DNA of 64,000 nucleotides from Cupriavidus laharis (GCF_914271435.1 NZ_CAJZAI010000012.1:82096-146095), one strand, 5' to 3'; shown: positions 8,982 through 17,426, counted from the first letter of the stretch. Numbers and translations are program-made. The notes: generated by a model from the sequence alone, not told the origin.

Positions 8982-10646
8982 ATGCAATCCCAACTTACCG
9001 TCAAGCTCGGCAAGATCCGTCCTGGCCGCAATCCCCGTAAGTATTTCGATCCCGCGGAGATGGCGGAGATGGAAGCCTCGATCAAGGCTGTAGGCATCAT
9101 CCAGCCTCTCGTGGTTCGTCCCGTCGACGATAATGAGTTCGAGCTCGTCGACGGCGAGCGGCGATACCGCGGCGCTCAGCCGCTCGGGCCCGATTACGAC
9201 GCGCCCGTTGTCATCAAGCATCTGACAGATGAGGAAGCCGATGAAATTGCGCTGATCGCCAATATCCAGCGCGCCGACATGGCTCCTTCCGAGGAGGCTC
9301 TGGCGGCGGCCCGGATCGTTGGTCGTTACAAGGGCGATCGCGATGAAGCTGCCCGCGTACTCGGCTGGTCCCGCTCGACGCTGGACAAGCGCCTGGCGCT
9401 CATGAACTGCAGCGAAGCCGTGCTCGACGCGCTCAACACGCGCGCGCTCCAGCTTGGTCACGCCGAACTCCTGGCTACCCTGGCCAAGGACAAGCAGGAC
9501 AAGCTTCTGCCGGTCATCATCGCCGAGCGAAAGTCGATTGCCGAGCTGAAGAAGACCATCGAGGCCGCCGCGTGCAGTCTCGCCACGGCCATCTTCGACA
9601 AGGCCGACTGCGCTGCCTGCCCACACAATTCGTCGTTGCAGACGGAAATGTTCGGCGAGGCCATTGCCACCGGCAATTGCACCAACCGCACGTGCTACAG
9701 CCACAAGACCGACAAGCAACTGGAAACGGTTGCCTATGGCCTGAGGGATGAGTACCCGGTGATACGGATTGTGCGCGCGGGGGACAACCACACGCGCGTG
9801 CAACTGGTGGTGGACGGCCCGACGGGCGTTGGCGAGGAACAGGCGAAAGCCTGTCACGCCTGCGAGAACTTTGGGGCGGCCGTTAGCGCCTTGCCGGACA
9901 GCATCGGCAAGGTCTATCGCGGCCAGTGCTTCGATACTGCGTGCAACACCAAAAAGGTGGCGGCACGTTTAAAGGCGGAGCGCGATACCAAGGCGGCCAA
10001 GCAGGCGCCCGCGAAAGCTGCGGCGAGCACACAGGCTGTGTCGAAGGGCACAACCAAGGCTACGGCCGAGGAGAAGCCCGTCACGCGGATCAGCGAATCC
10101 GAGAAGGTGAAAGCCTACCGGACCGCGCTGTGGCGCAAGGCCTTGCGCCGCGAGGCGGCGGCCAGTGCTGACACGGCCAACACCTATCTGCTGGCGATGG
10201 CACTGACGGGGCTGACCCGCCACATTTCCGGCGAGACGATGGGCAAGATCTTTGAGAAGCTCGTGGACGAGAAATCATCGGCCACGGATCTCAAGAAGAA
10301 CTTGTCAGCAGTCCACGATCTGGACGCCGGCAAGCGCCAGAACCTGACCATTGCGCTCACTGTCGCTGCAATCGAAGGGATCGACGTCAGTGACCTGACA
10401 GCGCTGTGCCAGTACCACAAGCTTGACTTGCGCCAGCACTGGAATCTTCAGAAGTCGAAGGACTTCCTGGAGATGCTCACGAAGTCCGAGATGAAGGTGC
10501 TTGCGGACGAACTCGGCTTGCGCGCTGCGCTTGGTGACAACTTCGGCAAGGTGTTCAACAAATCCAAACCGGAACTGATCGAGGCGCTTCTCCACGTGGA
10601 AGGCTTCGACTACAGCGGCAAGGTGCCCAAGGTCCTTTGCTTCTGA
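8982..10646 (+). CDS. PRTRC system ParB-like protein
   Basis: A 554-aa ParB/Spo0J-type protein. Residues 5-90 carry the ParB N-terminal nuclease-like fold with the GERRYR box; a helix-turn-helix follows at about 110-145 (AARVLGWSRSTLDKRL). A middle region has several CxxC pairs (CAACP, CHACE) and a lysine/alanine-rich linker precedes a helical C-terminus of about 170 aa. The large C-terminal extension is typical of PRTRC ParB proteins rather than chromosomal ParB. No ParA partner is seen in this window. The start at 8982 is set by the GGAGAA and by the end of the leader; an upstream ATG at 8892 would translate the leader hairpins. Confidence 0.85.
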   Translation: MQSQLTVKLGKIRPGRNPRKYFDPAEMAEMEASIKAVGIIQPLVVRPVDDNEFELVDGERRYRGAQPLGPDYDAPVVIKHLTDEEADEIALIANIQRADMAPSEEALAAARIVGRYKGDRDEAARVLGWSRSTLDKRLALMNCSEAVLDALNTRALQLGHAELLATLAKDKQDKLLPVIIAERKSIAELKKTIEAAACSLATAIFDKADCAACPHNSSLQTEMFGEAIATGNCTNRTCYSHKTDKQLETVAYGLRDEYPVIRIVRAGDNHTRVQLVVDGPTGVGEEQAKACHACENFGAAVSALPDSIGKVYRGQCFDTACNTKKVAARLKAERDTKAAKQAPAKAAASTQAVSKGTTKATAEEKPVTRISESEKVKAYRTALWRKALRREAAASADTANTYLLAMALTGLTRHISGETMGKIFEKLVDEKSSATDLKKNLSAVHDLDAGKRQNLTIALTVAAIEGIDVSDLTALCQYHKLDLRQHWNLQKSKDFLEMLTKSEMKVLADELGLRAALGDNFGKVFNKSKPELIEALLHVEGFDYSGKVPKVLCF

Positions 10647-10658
10647 TTCATCTTCTCT

Positions 10659-10705
10659 GAGGCGCCGCGTGCGCCTCTCTCTTGCCCATTCTCAAGGAAT
10701 CTCCC
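10659..10705 (+). promoter_or_regulatory. hairpin leader before PRTRC protein E
   Basis: A 7-bp hairpin GAGGCGC/GCGCCTC (10659-10677) in the 59-bp gap is followed by a pyrimidine-rich run, a GGAAT and the ATG. It may act as a transcript stabiliser or weak attenuator. Confidence 0.4.
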
Positions 10706-11152
10706 ATGTTCTCGGAACTCGTTCCGCTCGTTCGTGCGAGCGAAAAGGTCGTGCTTACCCTCACCATGCAGGGCGACACGATGTCTGTTGTCGTTGTCCC
10801 GGTCGTCAAGAACCCGACCGACGGTGCGCTCGCAACGCCTCTGGCGCTGTCCGCATCGCCGGCGGAACTCGATGCTGGGTTCGCTGACGCTGTCTCCACG
10901 GTCACCGACGCTCGCCAGTCTCTGGCCGAGCAGGCCGAGGCAACAAAATCGATCCTGGATGCCGCCAAGTCCACGCAGTCGGTCAAGGCGACGAAGGCGC
11001 TGGTCAAGGCCTCGCCCACGTCCCCTTCGTCGTCGGCGGATGCTGATGATGAGGTTGAGGAAAGCGGTGAAGGTGCGGGCACACAGGCGAAAGCCGAGCC
11101 CGAGCAGCCCGCCGAACCGGCCGGCACCAACCTTGCCGATTTGCTCGGTTGA
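10706..11152 (+). CDS. PRTRC system protein E
   Basis: A 148-aa member of the PRTRC protein E family. The N-terminal part (LVPLVRASEKVVLTL, then SVVVVPVVKNP and an LSASPAELDAGF-like block) is conserved in the family. The second half is an alanine/acidic low-complexity tail rich in Glu and Pro. The biochemical role is unknown. It sits between the ParB-like protein and protein C, the usual place. Confidence 0.8.
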   Translation: MFSELVPLVRASEKVVLTLTMQGDTMSVVVVPVVKNPTDGALATPLALSASPAELDAGFADAVSTVTDARQSLAEQAEATKSILDAAKSTQSVKATKALVKASPTSPSSSADADDEVEESGEGAGTQAKAEPEQPAEPAGTNLADLLG

Positions 11153-11163
11153 GGGGGATCGCA

Positions 11164-11388
11164 ATGGCTATCGAAGTCAAGAAGCTCAAGCGCGAGTTTT
11201 CCTACAACGGCATGACGCTGATGGACCCGGGGCCGACGTTTTCCCCGGAACAGGTACGCGACGTGTATTCCGCCCAGTACCCGGAGTTGACCACCGCCGC
11301 GGTGGATGGCCCGGAGCACAAGGGCGATGTCGCGCACTACACGTTCGTTCGCGCCGCCGGCGCGAAGGGCGCCTATGCGCAAGTCTGA
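11164..11388 (+). CDS. PRTRC system protein C (ubiquitin-like)
   Basis: A 74-aa protein matching PRTRC protein C, which is classed with prokaryotic ubiquitin-like folds. Recognisable blocks are REFSYNG, LMDPGPTFSPEQVR, YPELTTA and HYTFVRAAGAKG. No terminal diglycine is exposed: the chain ends GAKGAYAQV, so conjugation in the eukaryotic sense would need processing or another mechanism. A strong GAGGGGGA precedes the ATG at 11164. Confidence 0.82.
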   Translation: MAIEVKKLKREFSYNGMTLMDPGPTFSPEQVRDVYSAQYPELTTAAVDGPEHKGDVAHYTFVRAAGAKGAYAQV

Positions 11389-11437
11389 TCTGATGAAGGC
11401 GCTGTCCACCGGACAGTTCAGCCATCCGAACACGAAG

Positions 11438-11461
11438 CCGCCCGAAAGGGCGGTTTTTTTT
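11438..11461 (+). terminator. intrinsic terminator inside the PRTRC cassette
   Basis: A perfect CCGCCC-gaaa-GGGCGG hairpin followed by eight T lies between proteins C and F. It should reduce read-through from the parB-E-C part into F-B-A-ThiF. Confidence 0.75.
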
Positions 11462-11481
11462 CATTCTGAGGAGATTCAACA

Positions 11482-12621
11482 ATGCTGTTCGATCCTCGGT
11501 CGTTTGTTCTTGAAGACGTTGGAGGACAACCCGCATGGTCGTCATCGCGACAGCATTCCGCTGCCCAACGTCGACCTGCCCATGATTTTCTGACGCTTCC
11601 GGTCATCCCAGCAGGGGTCCCCGGCAAGGCCTCTCTGGCTTACCAAGAGGACGTGGACTTCACGGACCTGGTTCGCGTGCAGTTTGCGACTGGCGTGCTC
11701 CGTGCCGCGCATGTCGTGAATCCCACCGGTGCTGGAGATGCCTTCGCCCAGGCGATGTTCGCGTGGATTGGCGCCCGCATGCCGAAGTGCCAGCGGTTGC
11801 AGTTCAGCTTCTCGTTGCTCGATCAGTCGGCAGTCGCCGATCAGGTGAGCCAGTTCGGCTGGGACGAAGAGCTGGACAACCCGCTGTACCTGGGCGTTGA
11901 CTTGCCCGGCGACGAGACCTATGTCATCGGCATGGAGCGCGCACAGGCATTGCGAGCGGTGCACTCTTCATTGCTCTACACGGCAATGGGCATCATCAAT
12001 GCCGCGGCGGGCAAGTCGTTGTACCTCCGCACGCCGGATGAGTTGCTGGACATGTTCGCGCGCTGGCATTGGGAGTTTGATTCCACGCTCACCGATGACG
12101 ACGATGCACGGAGCTTCTTGAAAGAGCGCTTCGGAGAGGACGATTCCGATATCGAGCGCTACCTGCCGTCCGTCGTGCGCCCTGAACTGGCACCCGATGA
12201 CACGTTGCCGAAGTTCTGTCATACCAACTCAGGGTCCTCTCATTTGCGCACGCTGAGCCAGCGCATGCTTCGTGCCCTATCGCGTTCGCAACGCGGCTGG
12301 GTAGGAGAGCTATGTGGGGCGCTCGCCGACCTGCAGTTGCTCGTTGCCCAACAGGGCGAGCGGTCAGCGCTTGAGGGCTCGCAGTGGGCGGAGCCTGCCT
12401 ACTCGGCCGCAATCATCGCGTTCAGCGATTGTGACTACGTCTCGGAACTCCTGGACGACCACTACGACTGCATTAACAACTCCGGTGATGCGACCCTTTT
12501 CCAATGCTTCATTCCGCTAGCGAGCGAACCTGACGCCATTCGAAAGCAGTTCCGGGATTTGGACGGGATGCTGCGGATCATCGGTGCCCTCGACCGCGTA
12601 CTCACGCTCATTTCTTCATAG
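11482..12621 (+). CDS. PRTRC system protein F
   Basis: A 379-aa member of the PRTRC F family, of unknown function, with no membrane segment or metal motif. A GAGGAG precedes the ATG at 11482. Between residues about 22 and 38 the frame reads an unlikely Arg/Gln/Ala-rich stretch, while the +2 frame over the same bases reads DSIPLPNVDLPMIF before hitting a stop, which may be a local compensated frameshift. B, A and ThiF follow closely, suggesting one transcript. Confidence 0.75.
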   Translation: MLFDPRSFVLEDVGGQPAWSSSRQHSAAQRRPAHDFLTLPVIPAGVPGKASLAYQEDVDFTDLVRVQFATGVLRAAHVVNPTGAGDAFAQAMFAWIGARMPKCQRLQFSFSLLDQSAVADQVSQFGWDEELDNPLYLGVDLPGDETYVIGMERAQALRAVHSSLLYTAMGIINAAAGKSLYLRTPDELLDMFARWHWEFDSTLTDDDDARSFLKERFGEDDSDIERYLPSVVRPELAPDDTLPKFCHTNSGSSHLRTLSQRMLRALSRSQRGWVGELCGALADLQLLVAQQGERSALEGSQWAEPAYSAAIIAFSDCDYVSELLDDHYDCINNSGDATLFQCFIPLASEPDAIRKQFRDLDGMLRIIGALDRVLTLISS

Positions 12622-12629
12622 GAGGCCTC

Positions 12630-13349
12630 ATGGCCGAAATTCTGACCGCCTCGCGGTCACACGATGTGGCCCTGCAAGGGGCCATTTTGCTTTACGGCGC
12701 TCGGCCCGAGCAGTTCTCGTACGCAACCGCCCACGTCATCCAACAGGATGTGGGCGGGCGTCCGGTGATGGGTCCTGGCACGCCGCTCAACCGGCAGGCG
12801 CTGATCTACGCCGTGCGCCAGGTTGCCAAGGAAGCGCTGCCGAAAGGCGAATTCCTGACGCCGAACGTCCTGTCGGTCAGTCCCACCGCGGTGACGTGGT
12901 GGTGTCCGGCGGGCGAGCGGCGTGTTTTCTTCGATTGCAAGGAGCTGGGCAAACGCAGCGCTGTCGTTCCGCATCCGGCGCTGGTATTCCAGGCGTCTCA
13001 TGCGGGATTTCGGGTCTTCGCGCTGGACGGCGAAGATCGCCCGGTGCCGACCACGGTCCTGCATGAACCTCCGTACTTCAACACCTGGGACCAGGGAAAG
13101 ATCTGCATCGGGAGCGCACAAGTGCCCAAGCAGATCGACGTGGCTTCCATTACCGGGTGGGAAGAGAGTTTTTTCAACTCTGCATTCACTCACCCCAATG
13201 TGGGCGGTCAGCGCGTGAACTACGAGCGCGGCGCTTACGCCTTCTGGAAGGACATGCTTGAGGGGAAGTTTCGCAACTACCCCAAGACCGTCCTGATCTC
13301 CATGAACCTCACGCTGGCCGATCTCATCGCCGGCAAACTTGACCATTGA
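12630..13349 (+). CDS. PRTRC system protein B (E2-like)
   Basis: A 239-aa PRTRC B protein, a family assigned to the divergent prokaryotic E2/UBC fold. The segment GKICIG at 156-161 places Cys159 where classical E2 enzymes have their active cysteine (GxICL). A GGAGG lies just before the ATG and only 8 bp separate it from protein F. With protein C, ThiF and protein A it would form a ubiquitin-like transfer chain. That role is inferred from fold assignments and has not been shown for this protein. Confidence 0.8.
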   Translation: MAEILTASRSHDVALQGAILLYGARPEQFSYATAHVIQQDVGGRPVMGPGTPLNRQALIYAVRQVAKEALPKGEFLTPNVLSVSPTAVTWWCPAGERRVFFDCKELGKRSAVVPHPALVFQASHAGFRVFALDGEDRPVPTTVLHEPPYFNTWDQGKICIGSAQVPKQIDVASITGWEESFFNSAFTHPNVGGQRVNYERGAYAFWKDMLEGKFRNYPKTVLISMNLTLADLIAGKLDH

Positions 13350-13351
13350 AC

Positions 13352-13996
13352 ATGCATCCCGCTGATACTGCCCTGCAACAGTCCTTTCCGACCGTCATGG
13401 TTCCGCGCTTTGGAGATCTGCACCCAATGCAGACGTCCGGGGAACGGCTCCTGATTGGCCAGAACGGCATCTTCCTGGAAATCGCTCGACCGTGGATCCG
13501 CCTGGTCCGCCGGCTGGCATCCTATGTATTCGAGACGCCGATCCCGTACGGTGCTGTCCAGCCGGCCACGGAGCTTCACTGTGGTCAGGTACCGCTGGAG
13601 TTAATTGGGCAGTTCGCCCGAATGGCTCGCGATGCCCACCCGAACGAGACGGGCGCGTGGATCGCCTGGAACAGCCAGACCCGCGCGTTCCGGCTTATTC
13701 CGGTGCGAATCCTGGAGCATGGGCCAGGCCACCTTCGCTACGACCGGCCACGGCTGGAAGAGGCGGAGGTGCTGGTGATGGACTGTCACTCGCACGGGCG
13801 CCATCGTGCATGCTTCTCCTCGACCGACAATGCCGACGACCGCTTCGACGTGAAGTTTGCATTGGTCGTTGGCGAGTGTGACCGTCAGTATCCGTCACTG
13901 GCACTGCGCCTGTGCGCGAAGGGGATCATGGAAGACGTCAAGCCGGTCCCGGTCGCGTGGTTTCGTGCAACGGCAGCTTACGGGGAGGTCGCATGA
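13352..13996 (+). CDS. PRTRC system protein A (JAMM peptidase-like)
   Basis: A 214-aa protein with a complete JAB/JAMM zinc motif: His146-x-His148-x7-Ser156-x2-Asp159 in CHSHGRHRACFSSTD. JAMM enzymes cleave isopeptide or C-terminal bonds of ubiquitin-like proteins, so it may process or release protein C. The ATG at 13352 is 2 bp after the stop of protein B; a TTG at 13346 overlaps that stop and is possible. Its own stop overlaps the ThiF start (ATGA). Confidence 0.82.
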   Translation: MHPADTALQQSFPTVMVPRFGDLHPMQTSGERLLIGQNGIFLEIARPWIRLVRRLASYVFETPIPYGAVQPATELHCGQVPLELIGQFARMARDAHPNETGAWIAWNSQTRAFRLIPVRILEHGPGHLRYDRPRLEEAEVLVMDCHSHGRHRACFSSTDNADDRFDVKFALVVGECDRQYPSLALRLCAKGIMEDVKPVPVAWFRATAAYGEVA

Positions 13997-14787
13997 GCCT
14001 CGTCCATCAGATCCCCGCTGCGATGACCCAGCGAGCATGGCGTGTCGCGGTTGTTGGCGCCGGCGGTACCGGCAGCGCCTTGCTGCCGAGTCTCGCCAGA
14101 CTGCACCACGCGATGTTGGAACTCGGTCATCCCGGTGGCATTGATTGCACGGTGTATGACGACGACACGGTGAGCGAAACCAACGTGGGCCGCCAGGGGT
14201 TCTACCCAGTGGACGTAGGCCAGTACAAGGCTACGTTGCTGGTGAACCGGTTGAATAACCTGATGGGTACCCGCTGGGAAGCGAAAACACGCCGGATCGG
14301 TAGCAAAGACCGCTTCGTGTGCGACCTGGTGGTCGGTTGCGTCGACACGCGGGCGGCCCGTAAGGCCATCCTTGGGTCGATGCAACGCGGAACCGGTGGC
14401 TACTACCTCGACTGCGGCAACGAATCCGATAGCGGCCAGGTCATTCTTGGTCAGGTCCGAGGCAAGGCCGCCGACCGGTTGCCTCATGTGGGCGATCTGT
14501 TCCCGGAACTGCTGAACCCGAAAGGGGACAAGGCGGACACGGCGCCGTCCTGCTCGATGGCCGATGCACTGCGCAAGCAGTCGCTGGTCATCAATCAGGC
14601 CATCGCCGTGCAGGCTTACAACCTGCTCTGGACGCTCTTTCGCACTGGCACGCTGCAGTACTGCGGTGCCTTCGTGAATCTGGCCGCCGGCCGGACGAAC
14701 CCGCTGCCGGTCGACCCGGCAGCCTGGGAACGCTTCGGCTACAAGCTGCCAACGAAGGCGTCTCGTAAGCGAGCGCCGACGAAATGA
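13993..14787 (+). CDS. PRTRC system ThiF/E1-like protein
   Basis: A 264-aa E1/ThiF/MoeB-superfamily protein. The nucleotide loop VVGAGGTGS is at 20-28, the DDDTVSETNVGRQ block at 57-69 holds the adenylation aspartate and arginine, and Cys187 in APSCSM is a candidate thioester cysteine. It would adenylate the C-terminus of a ubiquitin-like partner, here probably protein C. The start overlaps the stop of protein A by 4 bp. Confidence 0.85.
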   Translation: MSLVHQIPAAMTQRAWRVAVVGAGGTGSALLPSLARLHHAMLELGHPGGIDCTVYDDDTVSETNVGRQGFYPVDVGQYKATLLVNRLNNLMGTRWEAKTRRIGSKDRFVCDLVVGCVDTRAARKAILGSMQRGTGGYYLDCGNESDSGQVILGQVRGKAADRLPHVGDLFPELLNPKGDKADTAPSCSMADALRKQSLVINQAIAVQAYNLLWTLFRTGTLQYCGAFVNLAAGRTNPLPVDPAAWERFGYKLPTKASRKRAPTK

Positions 14788-14806
14788 TCCAACGCTTCAT
14801 GTAATT

Positions 14807-14833
14807 GCCCCCCAACTTGCTTGGGGGGCTTTC
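14807..14833 (+). terminator. terminator after the PRTRC cassette
   Basis: A 9-bp perfect hairpin GCCCCCCAA/TTGGGGGGC with a TTTCATTTT tail ends the PRTRC run. It lies only 18 bp before the next start codon, so it could also serve as an attenuator for that gene. Confidence 0.6.
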
Positions 14834-14850
14834 ATTTTCAGGAGGACATC

Positions 14851-15111
14851 ATGTCCGAGCTTCAGACCACCATTGCGCCGCCCTTTGGCTATCTTTATCA
14901 CGATACGGTGCACTGCGCGGACTGCACAAAGACCAAATTCCGCAGGCAGGCATACGGCCGGCCGAAGGATGGCAACGGCGTACCGTTCGCCCCGTTCACC
15001 GGGGATTTCTCCGGATTTAAGAGTCTGTATCCCACGCGTGACGCGGCGGATTGGCAGGGTTGCACCTGCGATGACTGCGGACGATTGCTTGCCACAGGCC
15101 AGGACTGCTAA
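14851..15111 (+). CDS. small zinc-ribbon-like protein
   Basis: An 86-aa soluble protein with two cysteine pairs, CADC near residue 28 and CTCDDC near residue 76, suggesting a zinc ribbon. A strong AGGAGG precedes the ATG. I do not recognise a named family. Confidence 0.65.
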   Translation: MSELQTTIAPPFGYLYHDTVHCADCTKTKFRRQAYGRPKDGNGVPFAPFTGDFSGFKSLYPTRDAADWQGCTCDDCGRLLATGQDC

Positions 15112-15236
15112 CATAGCTGCACTTTCCGCGTCCCTGACGCATCGACATTGCCGGCATCGCTGGCACAGCTTTTTTTCTTCCCCCTACGGGCCTTCCTGCC
15201 CGTGGGCATGTTGGCCCATTTTTACGTGAGGCCATC
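15112..15236 (+). promoter_or_regulatory. promoter and structured leader (motif copy 2)
   Basis: TTGCTT, an 18-bp spacer and TAACAT form a plausible promoter ending inside the previous gene. The motif follows: GCGTC-CCT-GACGC at 15128-15140, ATCGAC, hairpin GCCGGC/GCTGGC at 15150-15164 (one G-U pair) and ACAGCTTTTTTT. A CCC-ACGGG hairpin (15182-15206) comes next. A last stem pairs ATG-TGGCC (from 15208) with GGCCA-CAT (to 15238), covering the start codon. Confidence 0.65.
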
Positions 15237-15704
15237 ATGATTAAGCGTTTTTTCCTGTTCGTTGCCATCGTTAGCCTGTTCACTGGCTGCGCTGCGCAAT
15301 CCTCGCCGAATACCTATCGTGGATCCGACGCCATGCGCACCGGGTCCGTCGAGCAGGTGACCGTGCTACGAGTTCGCAATGTCGTCATCGCGGGCGACAG
15401 CATGCTCTCGGCAAGCTCAGGCGTTCCTGCAATTCTCAGCACATTGGTTGGCGCGGTCCTTGGCGCCCGCGTGATTGGCAATGGCGATGGTCGTTACATC
15501 GCCGGCGCCCTGTCGGGAACCGCGGCCGGCGTCGTCGGCCAACTCACTGCCACACACCTGTCGCAGCGTGACGGCGTCGAGGTCATCGTCCGTACGGACA
15601 ATGGCCGTCAGCTCGTTGTGACACAGGGCTCGGAACAGCAGTTCGTTTCTGGCGAGCGGCTGTACCTGGTGTCGTCGGGAAGTAACTACCGCCTGACGCG
15701 ATGA
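15237..15704 (+). CDS. glycine-zipper outer-membrane lipoprotein
   Basis: A 155-aa lipoprotein. A hydrophobic signal peptide ends in the lipobox LFTGC (Cys18). The mature part has a glycine-rich segment (VGAVLGARVIGNGDGRY, ALSGTAAGVVG) like SlyB/PcpH lipoproteins, followed by a beta-rich C-terminus. It probably sits in the outer membrane. It is the first gene after leader copy 2. Confidence 0.78.
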   Translation: MIKRFFLFVAIVSLFTGCAAQSSPNTYRGSDAMRTGSVEQVTVLRVRNVVIAGDSMLSASSGVPAILSTLVGAVLGARVIGNGDGRYIAGALSGTAAGVVGQLTATHLSQRDGVEVIVRTDNGRQLVVTQGSEQQFVSGERLYLVSSGSNYRLTR

Positions 15705-15755
15705 CTCGAGGGCCGCACAGGCTCTCCCATCCCTTGCAAGCCCGAAAGGGCTTGC

Positions 15756-15893
15756 CCCAGCGTTCGCGCTTGGGCAAGCGCTTTTGATGGCGTCATGTGG
15801 CGCATCGAAACCTGCGCCTGGCTTGTCCAGGACCATCCCTTGCACCCACGGGGCACCGCCTCCGTGAGCGGCGTCCCCTTTCTGGAGCCGACT
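15756..15893 (+). promoter_or_regulatory. structured leader (motif copy 3)
   Basis: GCGTC-ATGT-GGCGC at 15790-15803 keeps the stem through a G-U pair, followed by ATCGAAACC and hairpin CCTGG/CCAGG (15817-15831). A CACGG-GGC/GCC-CCGTG hairpin follows. A final stem CGGC-TCC (15869-15876) with GGA-GCCG (15884-15890) buries the ribosome site of the 126-aa gene. A CAAGCCC/GGGCTTG hairpin just before 15756 ends the previous transcript. Confidence 0.6.
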
Positions 15894-16274
15894 ATGCAAA
15901 CCATTTCCCCGATCACCACCGAAGGCAAGACCGTGCAGGAAGTTTCCGACCTGCTCGCACTCACCCTGCGTGCGATCGAACTCGAGCCGGAGTGGATCAT
16001 CCCGACAAACTTCCTCGCCGACGCCGATGAAGCACAGTATGGTCTTCGACCTACCGCGCCCTGGCCAGCTGAGCATGCCCGCCACCGCTTCGCAGTCTCT
16101 GTGGAGCGCGGTATGTCGGAAGGCTGGCGTGTCCACGTCGATCACATCGCAACGATCGTAGAGGGTCCCTCCAGTAGCACTACGCTACGCAAACTGGTCT
16201 CGGCCAAGATGTTCAATCGAGAACAGGCCTGGCAGACGGCGCGCGCCATCAATCGCGCGCTGGACCTAGACTGA
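15894..16274 (+). CDS. hypothetical protein, 126 aa
   Basis: A 126-aa soluble, acidic protein of unknown family. The start at 15894 is set by the TGGAG in the leader stem. No membrane segment or catalytic motif is seen. Confidence 0.6.
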   Translation: MQTISPITTEGKTVQEVSDLLALTLRAIELEPEWIIPTNFLADADEAQYGLRPTAPWPAEHARHRFAVSVERGMSEGWRVHVDHIATIVEGPSSSTTLRKLVSAKMFNREQAWQTARAINRALDLD

Positions 16275-16365
16275 TCACTTCGCTGGCTTGCGCGGCGCCC
16301 TGGGCGTTGCGCAGTCAGAGGAGGGCGTTTGCTCAATCGAGCGCCGATTCGGCAAGCACCCTTTG

Positions 16366-16469
16366 ATCGCGTCGTCGACGCATCGAACCACGTCTGGCTT
16401 GCCCAGACCTTCACCCATTGCGGGACACTGTCCCGTGGGGATGGCTGTCCCGATTTACCAAAGACTGCC
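16366..16469 (+). promoter_or_regulatory. structured leader (motif copy 4)
   Basis: GCGTC-GTC-GACGC at 16369-16381, ATCGAACC, hairpin GTCTGG/CCAGAC at 16392-16408, then CGGGAC-act-GTCCCG at 16421-16435. A last stem can pair ATGGC (16441-16445) with GCCAT across the ATG at 16470. Confidence 0.6.
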
Positions 16470-16850
16470 ATGAAAATCCCAAAATCCATTAACCGACCGC
16501 ACCAGCCCGGCAACGCCGCCGCTTGCGCCACCCTCAAGCGCGATGCCTCGCGCGTCATTCGCCGCCTGGCGAGCGACCTTGGACTCCGCCAGCGGGACTT
16601 CACCGTCCGCGAACGCCGCCATCGCCGCGATCGCACCGACCTCTATGTGCTGCACACCGATACGCTGTATGTGCAGATTGCCCACGCGCCGCAGCAGACG
16701 GCCGCCAGCATGAGCTTTCGCACCTGCCGCGGCCGCGACGACCACACCGGCGGTCGGGACAACGCGGTCTGCCTGCAGTCGATCGGCTCTCCGGAAGGCT
16801 ATGCGTCGCTCGTCGCCACGCTCCGCGTGGTGGCCGGCCGGCGCAGCTGA
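16470..16850 (+). CDS. hypothetical basic protein, 126 aa
   Basis: A 126-aa arginine-rich protein (for example VRERRHRRDR near residue 48), possibly nucleic-acid binding. There is no clear Shine-Dalgarno sequence; the start is assigned from the leader pattern. The family is unknown. Confidence 0.5.
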   Translation: MKIPKSINRPHQPGNAAACATLKRDASRVIRRLASDLGLRQRDFTVRERRHRRDRTDLYVLHTDTLYVQIAHAPQQTAASMSFRTCRGRDDHTGGRDNAVCLQSIGSPEGYASLVATLRVVAGRRS

Positions 16851-16860
16851 AGGGGCCGCG

Positions 16861-17334
16861 ATGACCCAGATCGCCAAAGTCCTTCTGAAGTCGACGAGCG
16901 GGGATGAGTTCTCGTGCTCGGTACACTACGAGCGAAGTTCCGGGCTTGTCATGCTGCCAGCGCGCGTGGACAGTCTAGTGGACGCGTCCACAGCGCTGGG
17001 CGAGCGGCATGTCCTAATGTTGCTCGAAGACGGTTACCAGTATCCGCTCATCCGCGAGGAGGGACCGACATACCGGGTTGACCGTGCTAGCGTAGCAAAG
17101 CGCGGATGGTTGCAGGAAGCCCGGATGGCCGTAAAGACCCCATCAAAGGACCAGCGCTTGCAGTATGGGCGCCTGGCTCATACGCTGTCGGCTGCTGCGA
17201 CGATTGGCTCGGTCACCTACCTGTCCGGAGCCAGGGTCTGGAACCTCACCACTATAGGGAATGGCGCATGCCTGTTTCTGATGGCCGGTGTACTATTCGT
17301 CGTAGGCGCCGTCCTTTCGAAAGGAGACAAGTGA
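16861..17334 (+). CDS. hypothetical protein with C-terminal membrane segments
   Basis: A 157-aa protein. About 110 residues are soluble, followed by two hydrophobic segments near 115-150, so it is probably anchored in the inner membrane. The GGGG before the ATG at 16861 and the 10-bp gap to the previous gene suggest co-transcription. Its stop overlaps the ATG of a 30-aa open frame. Confidence 0.55.
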   Translation: MTQIAKVLLKSTSGDEFSCSVHYERSSGLVMLPARVDSLVDASTALGERHVLMLLEDGYQYPLIREEGPTYRVDRASVAKRGWLQEARMAVKTPSKDQRLQYGRLAHTLSAAATIGSVTYLSGARVWNLTTIGNGACLFLMAGVLFVVGAVLSKGDK

Positions 17335-17426
17335 TGTTTGGTCCACCGCTTTTGCTTGTGACCCTGCTGTTCGCGGCTTACCTGTTGTGGGCCGACCAGA
17401 ACGGTCGTCGCTACCACAAGGACTGA
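17334..17426 (+). CDS. 30-aa membrane micro-protein
   Basis: An open frame for a 30-residue peptide, MFGPPLLLVTLLFAAYL then a polar tail ending RRYHKD. It starts in a TGATG overlap with the previous stop, the arrangement used for translational coupling. One membrane-spanning helix is predicted by eye. Real but very small proteins of this shape are often missed; conservation would decide. Confidence 0.45.
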   Translation: MFGPPLLLVTLLFAAYLLWADQNGRRYHKD

